Assembly: GCF_003151075.1 (NCBI RefSeq)
Contig: NZ_CP029482.1
Coordinates: forward strand, 1,302,001-1,366,000
Length of the DNA: 64,000 nt
DNA from: Pseudomonas sp. 31-12
GTDB lineage: Bacteria; Pseudomonadota; Gammaproteobacteria; Pseudomonadales; Pseudomonadaceae
Reading direction: 5' to 3'
The stretch's first letter is position 1, and every line of letters starts with the position of its first letter. Position numbers and translations under genes: made by a program. This document shows, in pieces, positions 18,316-27,632 of this stretch. Below the pieces are notes generated by a model. The model had not been told where the DNA came from, did no database searches, and was given only the letters and a program-made list of their open reading frames with translations.

Positions 18316-19797
18316 TCAGACCATCATCAGCAGCACGGCAACAAAGATGCTGCCGGCGGAGAAGGTCATGGTCCGAGACGACCAGGTGTTGAACCAACGT
18401 TGAAAGCTGGCGAGATCACGGGTCAGGGAAGTGGGCTGGCGAGTCCAGGACTGTTGGTCGAGGCGGAAGAACACGTAGATCTTCACCAGCGCGCCAACGA
18501 TCTGGTTGTAATAGAGAATCGCCGGGTAGGCCGGGCCGATCCGGTGACCGGACAACGACAGCAGCACGGTCAGGATCAGGCGGGTAATGCCGATCCACAG
18601 CAGGTACACGAGGATGAACGCGGTGCCGTACTTGAAGCTGGCGATCAGTGCGACCGTCAGGCCCAGCAACGAGGTCCACATCGACACGCGCTGATCGAAC
18701 AGCACCACCGAGGTGAACAGGCCGAGGCGTTTAACCCCCAGGCCCAGGGCGCGGGCGTTCTGGCGCAGGTTGTTGCCGTACCAGCGGAACATCAGTTTGC
18801 GACTGGCCTTGATGAAGCTTTTTTCCGGTGGATGCTCCACGGTGTGGATCGCGGCGTCCGGCACGTAGAACGTGTCGTAGCCCAGGCGCATCAGGCTGAA
18901 CCAGCTCGACTTGTCGTCACCGGTCAGGAACTTGAAGCGGCCCAGGCGCCAGTGTTGCAGCGAGTCGCTTTCCACGTCGGCGATGAAGTCCGGGTTGGTG
19001 ACCACGGTCGCGCGAAACACCGACATCCGGCCGGTCATGGTCAGTACGCGCTTGGACAAGGCCATCGAGCACATGTTGATGTGGCGCTGGGCGAATCGCA
19101 GTTTGTGCCATTCGCTCATGATGTAGCCGCCGCGCACTTCACAGAACTCGTTGGTGGTCAGGCCGCCGACATTGCCGAACAGCTGGAACCACGGCACGGT
19201 CTTGAGCACGGTGCCCTCGGCGAGCACGGTGTCGCCATCGATCACTGCAACCACTGCGCGGTCGTCCGGCAGGTGGCGGGAGATGGCGCGGAAACCGTAG
19301 GCCAGGCCATCACGCTTGCCGGTGCCGGGAATGCGCACGAAGTCGAGCTTGACCCGATCCGGCGGATTCATCTTCGTCCAAAGGCTTTTCACCAGCTTCT
19401 CATCGGACATTTCCACGATGGAGCACACCATGGTGGTCGGCAGGCCGCAGTCGATCGCTTCGCGAATGACGGAGGCGTAGACCTGTGCGGTGGTCAGCGC
19501 ATCGATACGGAAGCTTGTGACCATCAGAAACACATGGGACGGGTTTGCCGCGTCACCCAGCTTGCGCACTTTGCGCCGCAGGTGCGGGTAGACCACGTAC
19601 AGGAACAGCATCCCGCGCACAAAGTGCGTGGCGCCCATCGAGTAGCGCCAGATGCCGATGAAACCGATGAGGAAGATAAAGTCCTTCGAATCGGAATCGA
19701 ATGTGGACGCAGGCAACGCCATGGCGATGCCCATCAATAAACTTAGGTAAAACAGCCAACCGGCGGCCTGAAGTAGGCCGTGCTTTAGCCTGTGCAT
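18316..19797 (-). CDS. alg8: Alginate polymerase glycosyltransferase Alg8
   Basis: The processive GT2 glycosyltransferase (493 residues) that polymerises GDP-mannuronate and feeds the chain through the inner membrane with Alg44. Two N-terminal membrane helices, a cytoplasmic catalytic domain with AVIDGDT (DxD-like), TGDDKSSW (catalytic Asp pair) and [13 protein letters not shown] (acceptor-site Arg-Trp), then several C-terminal membrane helices. [13 protein letters not shown] at ATG 19797 matches known Alg8 starts; an ATG three codons earlier (19806) is possible. It follows algD by about 120 bp. Confidence 0.97.
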   Translation of the reverse strand: MHRLKHGLLQAAGWLFYLSLLMGIAMALPASTFDSDSKDFIFLIGFIGIWRYSMGATHFVRGMLFLYVVYPHLRRKVRKLGDAANPSHVFLMVTSFRIDALTTAQVYASVIREAIDCGLPTTMVCSIVEMSDEKLVKSLWTKMNPPDRVKLDFVRIPGTGKRDGLAYGFRAISRHLPDDRAVVAVIDGDTVLAEGTVLKTVPWFQLFGNVGGLTTNEFCEVRGGYIMSEWHKLRFAQRHINMCSMALSKRVLTMTGRMSVFRATVVTNPDFIADVESDSLQHWRLGRFKFLTGDDKSSWFSLMRLGYDTFYVPDAAIHTVEHPPEKSFIKASRKLMFRWYGNNLRQNARALGLGVKRLGLFTSVVLFDQRVSMWTSLLGLTVALIASFKYGTAFILVYLLWIGITRLILTVLLSLSGHRIGPAYPAILYYNQIVGALVKIYVFFRLDQQSWTRQPTSLTRDLASFQRWFNTWSSRTMTFSAGSIFVAVLLMMV

Positions 19798-19918
19798 AAT
19801 CTGCATCCGTCTCTATCTCGGGCGAGCCTGTGGGGTGGCCCGATGGGGTTAAGGCAGGCGAAAAAGCCGGGAGGGTTGCGGGCTTTGTGAGCACCGCAAA
19901 CCCTCCCGATACCGCTTG

Positions 19919-21235
19919 TTACCAGCAGATGCCTTCGGTACGGCCACTGACGCTGGTGGCTTTAGACATGAAGCCGACCAGGTCGACGACTTGCTTGCCG
20001 TGCGGAGCGTTCTGCGCCAAGGCGCGGAATTTCTCGTCACGGTTGCCGAGGATGATCACGTCGGAGTTGGCGATCACGTCGTCGAAGTCAGCGTTGAGCA
20101 AGGACGAGACGTGAGGGATCTTCGACTCGATGTAATCCTTGTTCGCGCCGTGGACACGGGCGTATTCGACGTTGCTGTCGTAGATGCTCAGGTCGTAACC
20201 CTTGCCGATCAGCATTTCCGCCAGATCAACCAGCGGGCTTTCACGCAGGTCATCGGTGCCGGCCTTGAAGCTCAGGCCCAACAGGGCGACTTTGCGTTTG
20301 TCGTGGCTGGAAACGATGTCGAAGGCGTTCTGCACCTGCGATTCGTTACTGCGCATCAGCGAGTTCAGCAAAGGCGATTCCACGTCCAGTGCACCGGCGC
20401 GGTAGGTCAGGGCGCGCACGTCTTTGGGCAGGCAAGAGCCGCCGAACGCGAAGCCTGGGCGCATGTAGTACTGGGACAGGTTCAGTGTCTTGTCCTGGCA
20501 GACCACTTCCATCACTTCGCGACCGTCGACACCGCACGCCTTGGCGATGTTGCCGATCTCGTTGGCGAAGGTCACCTTGGTGGCGTGCCACACGTTACAG
20601 GTGTACTTGATCATTTCGGCAACGGCGATGTCCTTGCGGATGATCGGTGCGTCGAGCTCTTCGTACAGCGATTGCAGAACGTCGCCCGAGGCCTTGTCGA
20701 ACTCGCCGATGACGGTCATTGGCGGCAGGTCGTAGTCGGCGATCGCGGTGCTTTCGCGCAGGAACTCAGGGTTCACTGCAACGCCGAAATCAACGCCGGC
20801 TTTCTTGCCGGAGCAGTCTTCGAGGATAGGGATGACAACGTTTGCGACCGTGCCTGGCAAAACGGTGCTGCGAACCACGATGGTGTGGCGGGTGGTCTTG
20901 TCACGCAGGACAAAACCGATCTCGCGGCACACGGCTTCGATGTAGTTCAGTTCCAGGTCGCCGTTCTTCTTGCTCGGCGTACCGACGCAGATCATCGACA
21001 GGTCGGTGTCACGAATCGCCTCGGCGAAGTTGGTCGTGCCGCGCAATTTGCCCGTCTCGATGCCCTTCTTCAGAAGTTCGCCCAGACCCGGTTCAACGAT
21101 CGGCGATTTGCCGGCGTTGATCATATCGATTTTGTCTTTGGCAACATCGACGCCTACGACGTCATGGCCCCGTGCAGACAGGCAACCGGCACATACTGCG
21201 CCGACGTAACCCAAACCAAATATGCTGATGCGCAT
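19919..21235 (-). CDS. algD: GDP-mannose 6-dehydrogenase
   Basis: The committing enzyme of alginate synthesis (438 residues): two successive NAD+-dependent oxidations of GDP-mannose to GDP-mannuronate. The N-terminal Rossmann motif GLGYVGAVCAG is at residues 7-17 and the catalytic Cys268 lies in GFAFGGSCLPKDVRAL. C-terminal UDP-sugar-dehydrogenase-type domains follow. It is the first gene of the twelve-gene operon and is preceded by about 800 bp of AT-rich DNA without a gene, which is where regulation of the operon should act. Confidence 0.97.
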   Translation of the reverse strand: MRISIFGLGYVGAVCAGCLSARGHDVVGVDVAKDKIDMINAGKSPIVEPGLGELLKKGIETGKLRGTTNFAEAIRDTDLSMICVGTPSKKNGDLELNYIEAVCREIGFVLRDKTTRHTIVVRSTVLPGTVANVVIPILEDCSGKKAGVDFGVAVNPEFLRESTAIADYDLPPMTVIGEFDKASGDVLQSLYEELDAPIIRKDIAVAEMIKYTCNVWHATKVTFANEIGNIAKACGVDGREVMEVVCQDKTLNLSQYYMRPGFAFGGSCLPKDVRALTYRAGALDVESPLLNSLMRSNESQVQNAFDIVSSHDKRKVALLGLSFKAGTDDLRESPLVDLAEMLIGKGYDLSIYDSNVEYARVHGANKDYIESKIPHVSSLLNADFDDVIANSDVIILGNRDEKFRALAQNAPHGKQVVDLVGFMSKATSVSGRTEGICW

Positions 21236-22043
21236 CGCAATTACCTCTGTGTTTTATCAAGCCATTACATGGCCGGAGTTAATGGTGTTCAGCGGTATAG
21301 TGCACTCGGAAGTGCGGCTTACAGGCGCCACAGTGCCGCGTGCAGGCATACAAAGTTCCGAGTGTCTAAATAAGTGCACTCAAGGGGTGCGCAACTAGGC
21401 CTTATTATTCTGATGTGCCCTGTTATGCAGCCGATCTTCTAATCAGAGGACCGTGAGCAAAGGTCTTGCGCGCTCAATGCCAGGCCAGAAGCCCGTAAAT
21501 CAAGCGGTTGGGTGCTCAGATGAGCACGTTTATAGGGGCGCAGCCTTGGCCTTGAAGGGGATATTAATAAGCGTATCTCCTGTCCTTTATGTGTTGCCCA
21601 AATCAGAGGCCCAGTCTGCGGAAGTTAATGTGACAACTTCGCTACGTGGCGCTCTTCTCTGCGTAAGTTATCTCGTACATACATTGAGAAAATCGTTACC
21701 GGTGGTATGAGCTACGCATTTGGACATAGTTCCTGTCCGCCCATCGCGAATTCTGAAATTTCTTGAAATATTGAGAAAGATGGCACTGCTCTCAAACTGA
21801 TAGCACTTACCGTTTGGCCCTTTATATATAGGCTTATTATCGACCCCGATAGTTTTGTGCCACTACCGAGAAAAATTTTCAGTGCCACTACTGAAAAAAA
21901 TCATCAAAGTCGAGTGAAACTAAAGTTAGAAAATCGGGTGATGGATTTATGGCGCCAATAAGTCGGCGAATAAGGCGGGGGATTGTTGGACGATCAGACG
22001 GTGGCGCACGACGCTTTTCTGCTGTCGTGCACCAACCGGGAGC
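21236..22043. promoter_or_regulatory. Long AT-rich upstream region of algD
   Basis: About 800 bp between algD and yaaA hold no convincing gene. The region is much more AT-rich than its surroundings. In P. aeruginosa the algD promoter is AlgU-dependent, starts about 370 bp upstream and is controlled by far-upstream AlgR, AlgB and AmrZ sites. Candidates seen here: AACTT with CGCAGAGAA on the minus strand (complement of about 21650-21670), similar in place and partly in sequence to the P. aeruginosa -35 region but without a good -10; GGAACTT (complement of 21353-21359), also with a poor -10; ACCGTTTGGC at 21809-21818, one base off an AlgR half-site; and a 25-bp direct repeat at 21857-21906. All are pattern matches only. 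Confidence 0.5.
21857..21906. repeat. 25-bp tandem direct repeat upstream of algD
   Basis: GTGCCACTACCGAGAAAAAT (from 21857) is followed immediately at 21882 by GTGCCACTACTGAAAAAAAT; the two 25-bp units differ at a few positions. They lie in the AT-rich region about 620-670 bp from the algD start and could be paired binding sites. Confidence 0.6.
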
Positions 22044-22823
22044 TTACTCGGGCGCGTGATCGCGCAGGAATACCAGATGGTCCGGTTTAGACTGCTCGGC
22101 ACTGTAGCGATAGCCTTGAACGTCAAATTTTTTGAGGTCTGCCGGGTCGTTGACGCGCTCTTCAATGACGAAACGGCTCATCATTCCCCGCGCTTTTTTC
22201 GCGTAGAAACTGATGATCTTGTATTGACCGTTCTTCAAGTCCCTGAAGTCGGTATTAATGATGCGTGCGTTCAAGGCACTGCGTTTGACCACCGAGAAGT
22301 ATTCGTTGGAGGCCAGGTTCAGCAATACGTCGTCGCCCTGATCGGCCAGGGCTTCGTTCAGCCATTCGCTGATCCGCGTGCCCCAGAACGCATACAGATC
22401 CTTGCCACGGGCATTTGCCAGTTTGGTGCCCATCTCCAGACGATACGGTTGCATCAGGTCCAGCGGGCGCAACAGACCGTACAGGCCTGAAAGCATGCGC
22501 AAGTGTTGTTGCGCGTAATCGAAATCGGCTTCGCTGAAGGTTTGCGCGTCGAGTCCGGTGTACACGTCGCCCTTGAAGGCGAGCAGCGCCTGCTTGGCGT
22601 TTTCCGGGGTGAACGCGGGCGTCCAGCTGCCGAAACGTGCGGCGTTGAGGCCGCCGATCTTGTCGGAGACGTGCATCAACTCGCTGATCTGCGCTGGCGT
22701 CAGGTCGCGCAACTGCATGATCAACTCTTGGGAATGGTCGAGGTACTGCGGCTGGGTAAAGCGCTGGGTCGCCGGCGGTGTTTCGTAGTCGAGGGTCTTG
22801 GCGGGGGAAATCACCATCAGCAT
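22044..22823 (-). CDS. yaaA: Peroxide stress protein YaaA (DUF328)
   Basis: A 259-residue cytoplasmic protein of the YaaA/DUF328 family, which lowers free intracellular iron during hydrogen-peroxide stress. It opens [16 protein letters not shown], the hallmark start of the family, and contains [18 protein letters not shown] and the conserved basic patch near the end ([18 protein letters not shown]). ATG 22823 has AAAGGAG nine bases upstream; a longer in-frame extension lacks this. It is convergent with nothing and stands alone between the algD upstream region and a REP unit. Confidence 0.93.
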   Translation of the reverse strand: MLMVISPAKTLDYETPPATQRFTQPQYLDHSQELIMQLRDLTPAQISELMHVSDKIGGLNAARFGSWTPAFTPENAKQALLAFKGDVYTGLDAQTFSEADFDYAQQHLRMLSGLYGLLRPLDLMQPYRLEMGTKLANARGKDLYAFWGTRISEWLNEALADQGDDVLLNLASNEYFSVVKRSALNARIINTDFRDLKNGQYKIISFYAKKARGMMSRFVIEERVNDPADLKKFDVQGYRYSAEQSKPDHLVFLRDHAPE

Positions 22824-22925
22824 GAAGTCGTCTCCTTTAATCGTGGGCGCGATTCTAGGGGGTTGGGCCGGTTGACTCCAGCTATCAAGTCCATAGGTGA
22901 TCGGCGGTTTGACTGTATGGGCTTT

Positions 22926-23062
22926 TGTGGCGAGGGAGCTTGCTCCCGCTCGATCGCGAAGCGGTCGCAAGATTGCTGCGCAGGTTTCACCTGAAGGAAT
23001 GAGGTCGCAGGTTTGGGGCTGCTTCGCAGCCCAGCGGGAGCAAGCTCCCTCGCCACAATGGG
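22926..23062. repeat. REP-like inverted pair (GTGGCGAGGGAGC family)
   Basis: TGGCGAGGGAGCTTGCTCCC at about 22928 and its inverted copy GGGAGCAAGCTCCCTCGCCA at about 23036-23055 enclose a spacer containing further short palindromes (GGCTGCTTCGCAGCC). This is the second Pseudomonas REP family in the window; the other copy is at 54109-54224. Confidence 0.8.
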
Positions 23063-23134
23063 TTCGGTGCTGCTGCGGGAATGTGGGCTGGATCAGCTAT
23101 AGTGCCGCGCGGGTTTTGTTATGGAGACATCCCT

Positions 23135-24259
23135 TTGCGTATCGTTTTTCTATTTTCGGCGTGGCTCTTGAGCTTCGGTGCCATGGCGGCGCCTGGCGAC
23201 GTGGCGACGCTTGATCGCAGCACCTGGCCGGAACAGCTCAGCAGCCCGACGCTGTTCGACGTCGCATCACGCGCCGAAATCCTCATGTTCGCGCGGGTGC
23301 TGCTGGCCAGCGAGTCGCTGGATGAACCGGCCCTGGCCCAACGCCTGGGCCTGCGGAAAATCAATCTGGAGGCCGTCAACAACCTGCGCCAGCGCCTGTG
23401 GCAGCGCCTGTTCACCAACTATAACTTTGCCCAGCAGAGCTGCGATCAGGATGCTTCCTTCTGTTTTCTCGTCGAGGACATGGACACCCTGCGCCAGCAA
23501 GCGGCCAAGTTTCAGGTCAGCGACGACAGCTACTACATCAAGTGGTCGGAGCCGAGCCGGTTGTTCCACGCCCAGTATCTGGACGAGCAACTGCGCAAGG
23601 CGGCACTGTCCCCCCAGAGCAGCAGCGAAGTCGATCGTTTTGGCGACTATGAGCGCAACGGCGACGAGATGCATGACCGGCTGTTTTTGCTGACCTTCGA
23701 CAGCGCCGCCAATGTCATGCCGGACAACACCGGCTGGGTCACGGAGTACCTGCGCAAGTCGAACATGAGCGGTACGTTCTTCGTGCTGGGCAAAGACATC
23801 CAGGCGCGTCTGGCCGAGCGCTCGGTGGCCAGTCTGCAAGCGACGTACTCAGCGCAGTGCATCGGCGTGCAAGGCTGGGAGTTTCGTTCCCACAGCCACT
23901 GGCAAGACTGGCAGGACTCGGTGCGCCGCAGCGTCGAGCTGGTCAAAAGCAAACTGCCGGAGAACTACGTGCCGCTGTTTCGTCCGCCCGATGGCCAGCG
24001 TCGTTCGGACGCCGAAGGCTTCTTCAAGGCTCAGGGTTTGCAGGTGGCGCTTTGGGACATTGATGCCCAGGACGGCGCCGGCAAACTCAAGGGCAACCCG
24101 AGTGCGCAACGCGTGTTGACGTTGATGCTGCTGTGGCGACACGGGGTGATTAACTTCAATGTGAAGCAGGATGCAGTGAAAACGGCGATGCCTTGGCTCA
24201 TCACGCAAACGGCGCAAAGCGGGATCGGTTGGGAGGACTGTCAGGACGCGTTTCGCTGA
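23135..24259 (+). CDS. Secreted polysaccharide deacetylase (NodB family)
   Basis: A 374-residue exported protein of carbohydrate esterase family 4. The probable TTG start at 23135 has GGAG eight bases upstream and gives a clean signal peptide (MRIVFLFSAWLLSFGAMA); no in-frame ATG fits as well. A roughly 150-residue helical N-terminal region precedes the NodB domain: LLTFDSA (first metal Asp; the usual second Asp is replaced by Ser), RSHSHWQDW (His-x-x-x-His-like metal motif) and FRPPDGQ (RPPxG). The family removes N-acetyl groups from glycans; the substrate here is unknown. It is monocistronic, with no polysaccharide genes adjacent in the same direction. Confidence 0.85.
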   Translation: MRIVFLFSAWLLSFGAMAAPGDVATLDRSTWPEQLSSPTLFDVASRAEILMFARVLLASESLDEPALAQRLGLRKINLEAVNNLRQRLWQRLFTNYNFAQQSCDQDASFCFLVEDMDTLRQQAAKFQVSDDSYYIKWSEPSRLFHAQYLDEQLRKAALSPQSSSEVDRFGDYERNGDEMHDRLFLLTFDSAANVMPDNTGWVTEYLRKSNMSGTFFVLGKDIQARLAERSVASLQATYSAQCIGVQGWEFRSHSHWQDWQDSVRRSVELVKSKLPENYVPLFRPPDGQRRSDAEGFFKAQGLQVALWDIDAQDGAGKLKGNPSAQRVLTLMLLWRHGVINFNVKQDAVKTAMPWLITQTAQSGIGWEDCQDAFR

Positions 24260-24608
24260 AACCGTAAAAAGCCCGGAATCATTGGGTATGAGGGCGCAGC
24301 GGGGTGATTTTTGTGCAGAATTCGATGCAGGCGGACTTCCGACTTTAACGGGGTGATGGCCATCCGCCTAGTGCTATTGGTCACTCTGAAAAATAAACTT
24401 CAAAAAAGCGTCAAAGTACTTTTTTCTGTCATGGGTTTTGGAGTATTACGAAGACAGACCGCCGAAACCTGCACCACAGGTGGCGTCTTCCAAGACCCAA
24501 CTATGGATGCAGTTCACTTGAGTCCCAGCAGGTGAAATTCGGTAGTCACTTCGAGGCGCAGCACCGCCAAGGTATTGCGTCGAATGGCTCCCACAAAGGT
24601 GACCGAGT
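24260..24608. other. Intergenic region upstream of phoH-like gene
   Basis: 349 bp between the deacetylase and the PIN/PhoH gene. No gene, REP or clear terminator was seen. A short inverted repeat ACCTG-CACCA-CAGGT lies near 24468-24482. The promoter of the downstream gene must lie here but no confident -35/-10 pair was picked. Confidence 0.4.
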
Positions 24609-26003
24609 ATGGATGATCACGGACGTAGTTCTTCCTCCAACCAGCCAATCCTTTATGTACTCGATACCAACGTATTGATTCACGATCCAAACGCCCTTCT
24701 TAACTTCGAAGAACACCACGTTGCCATCCCGATGACCGTGCTTGAGGAGCTGGATAAGCTCAAGAGCGGGCATCACAGCGTGGCTGCGGAATGCCGTCAG
24801 GCGATTCGCCTGATCGACAAGACGTTGGGCGACGCCAGCCCAGAAGACGTCGAGCTCGGTGTACCGATCCAGCGCGGCAAGAGCGGGCCCAAAGGTTTGC
24901 TGTCAATTCTGATGAGCAAGCGTGCCGAACCGAACATCATTCTTCCCGAACACCTGAACGACAACATCATCATCAACCAGTTGATTGACCTGCACGCGCG
25001 CGAGCCGAAACTGCCCGTGGTGCTGGTCACCAAAGACATCAACATGCGCCTCAAGGCCCGGGCGTGCGGGATCGCGGCCGAGGACTACAGCACCGACCAA
25101 CTGGTTGACGACGTATCGCTGCTGCCCAATGGTTATCACAACATGGACGGCTCCTTCTGGGATCGCGTGAAGAATGTCGAAACCCGTCAGGATCACGGTC
25201 GCACCTGGCATCAGGTGCAGCTGATCGACAACCTGCCGGCTGTGCATATCAATGAGTTCATCATCGACGAACAGGGTTTTGTCGGCTGGATCAAGGAGAT
25301 CGAGGAGGACCGCCTGCTGATTCTCGACCTGCATCAGGAACCCCTGTTGCACCAGGAAGCCTGGGGCCTGAAACCGCGTGACATCTATCAAAGCCTGGCG
25401 CTGTATGCCTTGCTCGATCCGGATATCCACCTGGTTAACCTGACCGGGGCCGCCGGCTCGGGTAAAACCATCCTGGCCCTGGCGGCGGCGATCGAGCAGA
25501 CCATGGTCAGCAAACGCTACCGCCGGATCATCGCGACGCGCAGCGTGCAGGGCCTGGACCAGGAAATCGGTTTCCTGCCCGGCACCGAAGCGGAAAAAAT
25601 GGAGCCTTGGCTGGGCGCCATCACCGACAACCTCGAAGCCTTGCACATGGATGACGAAAACACCCATGGCAGCGTCGATTACATCCTCAGCAAAGTGCCG
25701 TTGCAGTTCAAATCCCTCAACTACATTCGAGGCCGCAGCTTCCAGCAGAGCCTGATCCTGATCGATGAATGCCAGAACCTGACCCCGCACCAGATGAAAA
25801 CCATCATCACCCGTGCCGGCGCCGGTTCCAAAGTGGTGTGCCTGGGCAACCTGGCGCAGATCGACACTCCTTACCTGTCCGCGACCAGCTCCGGGCTGAC
25901 GTACTTGACCGAACGCTTCAAGGATTTCCCCAACGGCGTACACATCACCCTGCAAGGGGTGCCACGTTCGATTCTGGCCGAATACGCCGAATCGCATTTG
26001 TAA
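24609..26003 (+). CDS. PIN domain-PhoH ATPase fusion protein
   Basis: A 464-residue two-domain protein. The N-terminal PIN domain begins LYVLDTNVLIHDPNAL, with the acidic metal-binding Asp of PIN ribonucleases near residue 19. The C-terminal PhoH domain has Walker A GAAGSGKT near 280-287 and Walker B LILIDECQN near 381. PIN-PhoH fusions (YlaK/PhoH2 type) are sequence-specific RNA helicase-nucleases in the species where they have been tested. It starts at ATG 24609. It is monocistronic and ends at a strong terminator. In Pseudomonas this gene commonly neighbours moaC, as here. Confidence 0.9.
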   Translation: MDDHGRSSSSNQPILYVLDTNVLIHDPNALLNFEEHHVAIPMTVLEELDKLKSGHHSVAAECRQAIRLIDKTLGDASPEDVELGVPIQRGKSGPKGLLSILMSKRAEPNIILPEHLNDNIIINQLIDLHAREPKLPVVLVTKDINMRLKARACGIAAEDYSTDQLVDDVSLLPNGYHNMDGSFWDRVKNVETRQDHGRTWHQVQLIDNLPAVHINEFIIDEQGFVGWIKEIEEDRLLILDLHQEPLLHQEAWGLKPRDIYQSLALYALLDPDIHLVNLTGAAGSGKTILALAAAIEQTMVSKRYRRIIATRSVQGLDQEIGFLPGTEAEKMEPWLGAITDNLEALHMDDENTHGSVDYILSKVPLQFKSLNYIRGRSFQQSLILIDECQNLTPHQMKTIITRAGAGSKVVCLGNLAQIDTPYLSATSSGLTYLTERFKDFPNGVHITLQGVPRSILAEYAESHL

Positions 26004-26017
26004 CCACGTCACCAGTA

Positions 26018-26048
26018 CCGGGCGGCCCCAAAGCCGCCCGGTTTTTTT
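26018..26048 (+). terminator. Rho-independent terminator after PhoH-like gene
   Basis: CCGGGCGGC (26019-26027) pairs with GCCGCCCGG (26033-26041) and is followed by a seven-base T-run. Confidence 0.92.
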
Positions 26049-26068
26049 ATGCCCGACACAAAACCCCT

Positions 26069-26090
26069 GTGGGAGCGGGCTTGTGGTGAT
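26069..26090. repeat. Single REP arm
   Basis: CTGTGGGAGCGGGCTTGTGG is one isolated arm of the common REP, without an inverted partner, between the phoH-like terminator and moaC. Confidence 0.6.
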
Positions 26091-26159
26091 CGGATAATCT
26101 TGCGTGCGGAAAATTGACCCGCAGGTTTACAATCGACGCTCCTGATCAGGAGTAACCCC

Positions 26160-26633
26160 GTGCTGACTCATCTCGATTCCCAAGGTCGCGCCAACATGGT
26201 CGACGTCACCGAAAAAGCCGTGACGTTCCGTGAAGCGACCGCCCAAGCGCTGGTGCGCATGCAGCCCGAAACCCTGCAGATGATCGTCAGTGGCGGTCAC
26301 CCTAAAGGTGACGTGTTCGCCGTGGCGCGCATTGCCGGCATTCAGGCGGCGAAGAAGACCAGCGATCTGATTCCCCTGTGCCATCCGCTGATGCTCACCG
26401 GCGTCAAGGTCGAGCTCAGTGCCGAAGGCGATGACACCGTGCGCATCGTCGCGCGTTGCAAGCTGTCCGGGCAGACTGGCGTCGAGATGGAAGCGTTGAC
26501 GGCCGCCAGTGTCGCCGCGCTGACTATCTACGACATGTGCAAGGCCGTGGACCGTGGCATGACCATCGAAAGCGTGCGGCTGCTGGAAAAACTCGGCGGC
26601 AAGAGCGGCCATTTTCAGGCAGATCAACCATGA
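26160..26633 (+). CDS. moaC: Cyclic pyranopterin monophosphate synthase MoaC
   Basis: A 157-residue enzyme of molybdenum cofactor biosynthesis that turns the MoaA product 3',8-cH2GTP into cyclic pyranopterin monophosphate. Family signatures are [17 protein letters not shown], where Lys and His line the active site, and [20 protein letters not shown] near the C terminus. The GTG start at 26160 has AGGAG eight bases upstream. It is the first gene of moaCDE; its stop overlaps the moaD start (ATGA). Confidence 0.96.
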   Translation: MLTHLDSQGRANMVDVTEKAVTFREATAQALVRMQPETLQMIVSGGHPKGDVFAVARIAGIQAAKKTSDLIPLCHPLMLTGVKVELSAEGDDTVRIVARCKLSGQTGVEMEALTAASVAALTIYDMCKAVDRGMTIESVRLLEKLGGKSGHFQADQP

Positions 26634-26872
26634 ACCTCACCGTGAAGTTTTTTGCCCGCTACCGCGAAGCCCTCGGCGTTGACTCGGTCAAGGTTGAAGG
26701 TGATTTCGCCACCGTCGACGATGTGCGTGCGCTGCTGGCTCAACGTGACGGTGCCGACGTGTTGAGCGAGCAGAACCTGATGTGCGCGCGCAACGAGGAC
26801 CTTTGCCAACTCGACGAGCCGGTGACTGACGGTGATGAAGTGGCGTTCTTTCCGACCGTGACCGGGGGCTGA
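26630..26872 (+). CDS. moaD: Molybdopterin synthase small subunit MoaD
   Basis: An 80-residue ubiquitin-fold sulfur carrier. It ends in Gly-Gly (FFPTVTGG), the residues that are adenylated and turned into a thiocarboxylate to donate sulfur to precursor Z in the MoaD-MoaE complex. The start overlaps the moaC stop by four bases, and moaE begins one base after its stop, so the three are translated together in equimolar fashion. Confidence 0.95.
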   Translation: MNLTVKFFARYREALGVDSVKVEGDFATVDDVRALLAQRDGADVLSEQNLMCARNEDLCQLDEPVTDGDEVAFFPTVTGG

Positions 26873-26873
26873 C

Positions 26874-27326
26874 ATGGCGATTCGCGTGCAGTCCACGGCG
26901 TTCGATCCGGGTGCTGAAGTCAATGCCATGCACGCCGCCAATGTCGGTGTTGGCGCGGTGGTGAGTTTTGTCGGTTACGTGCGCGACTTCAATGACGGGC
27001 TCGATGTGGCCGGGATGTTTCTCGAGCACTATCCGGGCATGACCGAAAAGGCTCTTGGCAAAATCGCCCTCGAGGCTGAGCAGCGCTGGCCGCTGTTGAA
27101 GCTTGAAGTGCTGCACCGGATCGGCGCCCTGGAACCGGGCGAACCGATCGTCTTCGTCGGCGCTGCGAGTGCCCACCGCCAGGCGGCTTTCGACGCCTGC
27201 GCCTTTGTCATGGACTACCTGAAAACGCGTGCGCCGTTCTGGAAGAAAGAAAACACCACTGACGGGCCGCGTTGGGTCGAAGGGCGTGACAGCGATCATG
27301 CGGCGGCGGATCGCTGGAAGCAGTGA
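26874..27326 (+). CDS. moaE: Molybdopterin synthase catalytic subunit MoaE
   Basis: A 150-residue catalytic subunit that, with MoaD, inserts the dithiolene sulfurs to give molybdopterin. Recognisable segments are GAVVSFVGYVRDFNDG, LEHYPGMTEKAL, HRIGALEPGE and the active-site Lys region KTRAPFWKKE near the C terminus. It is the last gene of moaCDE; a REP doublet follows. Confidence 0.95.
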   Translation: MAIRVQSTAFDPGAEVNAMHAANVGVGAVVSFVGYVRDFNDGLDVAGMFLEHYPGMTEKALGKIALEAEQRWPLLKLEVLHRIGALEPGEPIVFVGAASAHRQAAFDACAFVMDYLKTRAPFWKKENTTDGPRWVEGRDSDHAAADRWKQ

Positions 27327-27352
27327 TTCCTGCGGCGTCTACAAGTACGCCT

Positions 27353-27442
27353 TCGCGGGCAAGCCCGCTCCCACAGGTTTTGTGTCGTGAACAGATTATG
27401 TGAACAACGTAAAAACTGTGGGAGCGTGGCTTGCCCGCGAAG
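27353..27442. repeat. REP doublet downstream of moaE
   Basis: CGCGGGCAAGCCCGCTCCCA (about 27355) and the inverted GTGGGAGCGTGGCTTGCCCG (about 27419-27438) flank a 45-bp spacer. It closes the moaCDE operon. Confidence 0.88.
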
Positions 27443-27529
27443 AGGCCATCAGCAACACCAAAAATCCCAATGACCCACCGCCCGACCACTGGCCGGCACA
27501 TCTTCATTTTGCCCGATTGACGACCTATA

Positions 27530-27558
27530 CATTAAAGTCCAGTATGGAATTATAAGTA
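27530..27558. promoter_or_regulatory. Probable DauR-type operator/promoter of the binding-protein gene
   Basis: AAAGTCCAGTATGGAATTAT (operator core 27537-27549) matches the dauB operator core at 31501-31513 in 11 of 13 positions and keeps the dyad TCCA-GTA-TGGA. TTGACG at 27518-27523 is spaced 17 bases from CAGTAT, so the dyad would cover the -10 region, the same geometry as at dauB. Confidence 0.55.
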
Positions 27559-27607
27559 CAAAAAAGGCGTTCCCCTGTTCCAGCTTTGTCTTCTGTCTTG
27601 CCAAACC

Positions 27608-27615
27608 AACAACAA
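27608..27615 (+). promoter_or_regulatory. Hfq/Crc CA-motif in the leader
   Basis: AACAACAA lies about 18 bases before the ATG at 27633, just upstream of the GAGAGAACGA ribosome site. It equals the AAYAAYAA target of Hfq-Crc catabolite repression in Pseudomonas, which suits an amino-acid uptake gene. Confidence 0.5.
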
Positions 27616-27632
27616 CCCGCGAGAGAACGAAC

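Noticed and set aside
21331..21359. GGAACTT 118 bp from algD as the AlgU promoter
   Set aside because: The -35 is perfect, but at 16-18 bp spacing only GCACT, CACTG or ACTGT is found for the -10, far from TCTGA; mentioned only as a candidate.
21453..21710. 85-codon frame in the algD upstream region
   Set aside because: No ribosome site, no recognisable protein features, and it lies in AT-rich regulatory DNA; not supported as a gene.
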